Under the pieces are notes generated by a model. That model ran no database searches, had not been told where the DNA came from, and saw nothing but the letters and a program-made list of their open reading frames with translations. Below, in pieces: positions 3,729 to 6,602 of a DNA stretch of 6,602 bases. Source of the DNA: Rhodothermales bacterium (GTDB lineage: Bacteria > Bacteroidota > Rhodothermia > Rhodothermales > VXPQ01); assembly GCA_028283985.1 (NCBI GenBank), contig JANQSQ010000107.1, positions 1 through 6,602 of the forward strand, in the 5' to 3' direction. Position numbers and translations under genes: made by a program. Every line of letters starts with the position of its first letter. Position 1 is the first letter of the stretch.

Positions 3729-6602
3729 GTGAAGCATTCTCCCGGCGCGAGGAAGGATATGGAAAGTTTAACGCGAGGAATGATTGTGGGAATTTTTTCA
3801 TGCGGTCCCTATTGCCTGGCGAAACCCGCTGCTTCCCGGCTTTTCCTCCTCAAAAAGAGAGAGGACGCCGGCTGGTCAAGGGCGGTGTGGTCGGTTGCGA
3901 TCTATTGCTCTTTTTTAGCGGCAATGATCTTCGTTCCGAGCGTGGCGCAGGCGCAAACGGACGCGGAGAGGGCCGCGCTAGTGGCGATCTACGATGCGAC
4001 CGGCGGCGATAACTGGACGGAGAATGCCAACTGGAAAAGCCAGGAACCGGTCGGGAACTGGCACGGGGTCACTGTTGAGAACGGCGCAGTCACCGAACTG
4101 GACCTGGATCACAATAATTTAACGGGAACGCTACCGACCGAAATAGGGGATTTGACCAGCCTTGAGGCGTTACGGCTCGGCAGTAACTCCTTAAGCGGAG
4201 AAATACCGACCGAAATAGGGAATCTGACAAAACTTGAAGCGTTAGTCCTTATTAATAACTCCTTAAGCGGAGAAATACCGACCGAAATAGGAAATCTGAC
4301 AAAACTTGAAACGTTAATCCTTGTTGATAACTCCTTAAGCGGAGAAATACCGACCGAAATAGGAAATCTGACAAAACTTGATGGGTTATGGCTCTTTAAT
4401 AACCAATTAAGCGGAGAAATACCGGCCGAAATAGGAAATCTGACCAGACTTCAGGGGTTACTTCTCAGCGATAACTCCTTAAGTGGCGCCATACCGGCCG
4501 AAATAGGAAATCTGACCAGACTTCAGAATTTATGGCTCGGTAATAACCAATTAAGCGGAGAAATACCGGCCGAAATAGGAAATCTGACCAGACTTGATGG
4601 GTTACTTCTCTACGATAACAAGTTAACTGGAGCGATACCGGCCGAAATAGGAAATCTGACCAGACTTGAGCATCTGGAATTGGCTTACAATACAGAGTTG
4701 ACCGGAGAGCTTCCTGTGGGTTTAAGGCTTCTGCCGATTAATTACCTGGATATAAGAGAAACCTGTATTACTACGCCTGCGGATAGCGATTTTCAGGCAT
4801 GGTTGGCAAGCATTGAGTTTCAGGATACCGATAGAGTATGCGCAGCGGGCGTGACGGTTACGCCCACGGCACTCTCCGTTCCAGAAGGGTCGAATGCGAA
4901 GTACACGGTCGTGCTCGATACGCAGCCTTCGGACGACGTAACGATCACGGTGTCTTTTGCTGCCGATTCGGATACGGATATTACGATAGACAAGAGCTCG
5001 CTCGCGTTCACTACGGACAACTGGGGTAGAGCGCAGGAGGTTACGGTGTCGGCGGCCGAGGACGACGATGCGACAAACGGGAGCGCGGCGATAGAACATT
5101 CGGCGTCAGGCGGGGGCTACGGTAACGTAAGCATCTCTTCGGTTACGGCGACCGAGGCGGATAACGATGCGGACGCGGAGAGGGCGGCGCTGGTGGCGAT
5201 CTACGATGCGACCGACGGCGATAACTGGACGGATAATAGAAACTGGAAAAGCGAGGAACCGGTCGGGGAGTGGTACGGGGTCACGGTTGAGAACGGCGTA
5301 GTCACCGAGCTATACCTGGAATTCAATAATTTACGGGGAGCGCTACCGTCCGAAATAGGGAATTTGACTAACCTTGAGGTGTTACGGCTCAATGGTAACA
5401 ACTTAACCGGCGCCATACCGACCGAAATAGGAAATCTGACCAGCCTTCGGTTGTTATTTCTCTCCGGTAACTTCTTAACCGGCGCCATACCGGCCGAAAC
5501 AGGAAGTCTGACTAATCTTAGGCAGTTATTTCTCAGCAGTAACTCCTTAAGCGGCGCCATACCGTCCGAAATAGAGAATCTGACCGGACTTGTGGATTTA
5601 TGGCTCGATGGTAACAACTTAACCGGAGCGATACCGTCCGAAATAGGAAATTTGACCAGACTTGTGGAATTACGGCTTGATCGTAACAACTTAACCGGAG
5701 CGATACCGTCCGAAATAGGAAGCTTGACCAGACTTGAAAGGTTATATCTCCAAGATAACTCCTTAAGCGGCGCCATACCGACCGAAATAGGAAATCTGAC
5801 CAGCCTTGACGAGTTATGGCTCAATACTAACCAATTAAGCGGCGCCATACCGACCGAAATAGGGAATCTGACCGGACTTGTGGTGTTATGGCTCGGGCAA
5901 AACCCCTTAGGCGGAGAAATACCGTCTGAAATAGGGAATCTGACCAACCTTGAGCAGTTATTTCTCGACGATAACTCCTTAAGCGGCGCCATACCGTCCG
6001 CAATAGGAAATTTGACCAGACTTGAATCGTTACGGATCGGTAATAACCGATTAACCGGCGCCATACCGTCCGCAATAGTGAATTTGACCAGACTTGAGTG
6101 GCTGGATTTGAGTCACAATACAGAGTTGACCGGAGATCTTCCTGCGGGTTTAAGGCTTCTGCCGGTTACGGTATTGGATATACGAAACACCTGTATTACT
6201 ACGCCTGCAGATCGCGCTTTTCAGGCATGGTTAGCGGGTATTTCATTTTTCGATACCGATAGAGTATGCGCGGCGGGCGTAACGGTGACGCCGACGACGC
6301 TCTCCGTTCCGGAAGGTTCGAGTGCGAAGTACACGGTCGCGCTTACGTCGCAGCCCTCCGCCGACGTAACGATCTCGTTGTCTTTCGCTTCGGGTTCGGA
6401 TGCGGACATTACGGCGGACAAGACCTCGCTCACATTCACTACGGACAACTGGGATACGGCCCAGGATATCACGGTATCGGCGGCGGAGGACGACGATGCG
6501 CTAAACGGCGCGGCGACGATAACGCATGCAGCGTCGGGCGGGGGTTACGCGGACGTTACAATCTCTTCGGTGACGGCGACGGAAGCGGACAACGATACGC
6601 CG
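3729..6602 (+). CDS. Secreted modular LRR protein with Calx-beta-like domains, two tandem modules, open at window end
   Basis: One uninterrupted frame of 958 codons reaches the window edge without a stop. Residues 53-75 (VWSVAIYCSFLAAMIFVPS then VAQA) are a signal-peptide core with cleavage expected after AQA75, so the mature protein starts near QTDAER. Module 1 (78-480): cap DAERAALVAIYDATGGDNWT with W-containing NW/W-GV motifs; eight 24-residue LRRs (124-315) plus a terminal one; C-cap with C346 and C371; beta-sandwich domain (375-480). Module 2 (482 onward) repeats this with eleven LRRs (528-791), C822, C847 and a second beta domain (851 onward). The repeats follow the plant-type pattern LxLxxNxLSGxIPxEIGNLTxLxx. 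Such arrays usually mediate protein or glycan binding at the cell surface; the ligand is unknown. The start could instead be ATG 3759 or 3780, because GTG 3729 gives an unusually long 50-residue N-region. C-terminal anchoring or sorting signals lie outside the window. Confidence 0.93.
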   Translation, partial: MKHSPGARKDMESLTRGMIVGIFSCGPYCLAKPAASRLFLLKKREDAGWSRAVWSVAIYCSFLAAMIFVPSVAQAQTDAERAALVAIYDATGGDNWTENANWKSQEPVGNWHGVTVENGAVTELDLDHNNLTGTLPTEIGDLTSLEALRLGSNSLSGEIPTEIGNLTKLEALVLINNSLSGEIPTEIGNLTKLETLILVDNSLSGEIPTEIGNLTKLDGLWLFNNQLSGEIPAEIGNLTRLQGLLLSDNSLSGAIPAEIGNLTRLQNLWLGNNQLSGEIPAEIGNLTRLDGLLLYDNKLTGAIPAEIGNLTRLEHLELAYNTELTGELPVGLRLLPINYLDIRETCITTPADSDFQAWLASIEFQDTDRVCAAGVTVTPTALSVPEGSNAKYTVVLDTQPSDDVTITVSFAADSDTDITIDKSSLAFTTDNWGRAQEVTVSAAEDDDATNGSAAIEHSASGGGYGNVSISSVTATEADNDADAERAALVAIYDATDGDNWTDNRNWKSEEPVGEWYGVTVENGVVTELYLEFNNLRGALPSEIGNLTNLEVLRLNGNNLTGAIPTEIGNLTSLRLLFLSGNFLTGAIPAETGSLTNLRQLFLSSNSLSGAIPSEIENLTGLVDLWLDGNNLTGAIPSEIGNLTRLVELRLDRNNLTGAIPSEIGSLTRLERLYLQDNSLSGAIPTEIGNLTSLDELWLNTNQLSGAIPTEIGNLTGLVVLWLGQNPLGGEIPSEIGNLTNLEQLFLDDNSLSGAIPSAIGNLTRLESLRIGNNRLTGAIPSAIVNLTRLEWLDLSHNTELTGDLPAGLRLLPVTVLDIRNTCITTPADRAFQAWLAGISFFDTDRVCAAGVTVTPTTLSVPEGSSAKYTVALTSQPSADVTISLSFASGSDADITADKTSLTFTTDNWDTAQDITVSAAEDDDALNGAATITHAASGGGYADVTISSVTATEADNDTP
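4098..4673 (+). repeat. LRR array 1: eight 72-bp repeats
   Basis: Exact 72-bp period encoding 24-residue repeats that start LxLxxN. Repeats 2-4 end in NLTKLE/D with the codons ACA AAA CTT; repeats 5-8 end in NLTRL with ACC AGA CTT. Repeats 3 and 4 share about 56 identical consecutive bases. A ninth, 25-residue repeat (from 4674, with an extra Glu in NTELTG) leads into the C-cap. Confidence 0.92.
4851..5168 (+). other. Encoded Calx-beta-like beta-sandwich domain 1
   Basis: About 106 residues. It opens VTVTPTALSVPEGSNAKYTV, continues with alternating hydrophobic strands (VTITVSF, ITIDKSSLAFTTDNW, QEVTVSAAEDDD) and closes SVTATEADND. The PEG(S)xxxYTVxL opening and the E-DDD / EADND acidic ends resemble Calx-beta and related calcium-binding repeats. 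The family assignment is by eye. Confidence 0.6.
5310..6101 (+). repeat. LRR array 2: eleven 72-bp repeats
   Basis: Exact 72-bp period with consensus LxLxxNxLTGAIPSEIGNLTRLxx. A terminal repeat begins at 6102 (LDLSHNTELTGDLP) with the same extra Glu as in module 1. Local departures from consensus are AETGSL (repeat 3), EIENL (repeat 4), NPLGG (repeat 9) and SAIVNL (repeat 11). The series favours GAIP where array 1 favours GEIP. Confidence 0.92.
6279..6602 (+). other. Encoded Calx-beta-like beta-sandwich domain 2
   Basis: It opens VTVTPTTLSVPEGSSAKYTV and parallels domain 1 along its length with substitutions only (for example ISLSFASGSDADITADKTSL against the corresponding strands), closing SVTATEADND just before the window edge. 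The length equals that of domain 1. Confidence 0.6.

Larger units (their letters stand above)
3960..5171 (+). repeat. Tandem protein module 1 (cap, LRRs, C-cap, beta domain)
   Basis: A 1212-bp coding unit. It shares with module 2 a 138-bp cap segment of identical length (3960-4097 and 5172-5309) and a post-LRR segment of identical length (486 bp from the last LRR to the DND motif). The units differ in length only by the number of regular LRRs, eight here against eleven in module 2. Confidence 0.85.
5172..6602 (+). repeat. Tandem protein module 2 (continues to window edge)
   Basis: It starts DAERAALVAIYDATDGDNWT, almost identical to the opening of module 1, and repeats every domain in the same order and frame. 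It ends DND-T-P at the window edge. Module 1 reads DND-A-DAER at the same place, so the next segment may be a different domain rather than a third identical module. Confidence 0.85.

Noticed and set aside
3313..3801. 162-codon minus-strand frame in the intergenic region
   Set aside because: No ribosome binding site, composition typical of random GC-rich DNA, and no recognisable motif. It also overlaps the LRR gene start.
3449..3957. 13-bp direct repeat GCGCAGGCGCAAA at 3449 and 3945
   Set aside because: The second copy encodes the AQA signal cleavage region. The match is short, in GC-rich DNA, and does not extend, so chance is the simplest explanation.
5201..6064. Long open frame of 287 codons on the minus strand opposite the second LRR array
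   Set aside because: Its 24-residue periodicity mirrors the sense repeats. It is the antisense reading of a repeat free of stops, with no start context or domain of its own.
4098..6101. CRISPR or satellite array
   Set aside because: The 72-bp repeats have no spacers, are fully coding and encode canonical LRRs.

Overview
The window looks like bacterial chromosome, probably from the Bacteroidota/Rhodothermota side of the tree (Rhodothermales-like). This placement is an inference. It rests on a mraZ-rsmH-ftsL-ftsI start of the division and cell-wall (dcw) cluster and on a secreted LRR protein of a style I associate with those marine lineages. No rRNA or marker was available to confirm it.

Left part (1-2917, minus strand): four dcw genes read right to left. 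They are mraZ (transcription regulator), rsmH (16S rRNA m4C1402 methyltransferase), a small FtsL-like bitopic division protein and the N-terminal part of ftsI (division transpeptidase). ftsI is cut by the window edge just after its SxxK active-site motif. Gaps of 35, 6 and about 48 nt suggest a single operon. Just upstream of mraZ is a compact control region: three MraZ-box-like pentamers at exact 10-bp spacing (the promoter-distal one inverted), a perfect 16-bp palindrome and a sigma70-like promoter.

Middle (2918-3728): an 811-bp divergent intergenic region with no convincing gene. It holds the mraZ control region, an AT-rich stretch and then a 191-bp element (3119-3309). That element has imperfect 32-bp terminal inverted repeats, a second internal stem and a perfect side hairpin, so it looks like a MITE or structured intergenic repeat. 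It is followed by about 400 bp of GC-rich DNA with several short palindromes.

Right part (3729-6602, plus strand): one long reading frame, open at the window end (958 codons visible). It encodes a secreted leucine-rich-repeat protein made of two tandem modules. Each module has an N-terminal cap, an array of 24-residue plant-type LRRs (8 then 11 regular repeats plus a terminal one), a two-cysteine C-cap and a beta-sandwich Calx-beta-like domain. The DNA shows recent internal duplication at both the repeat and module scales. No functional link to the divergent division genes is evident.
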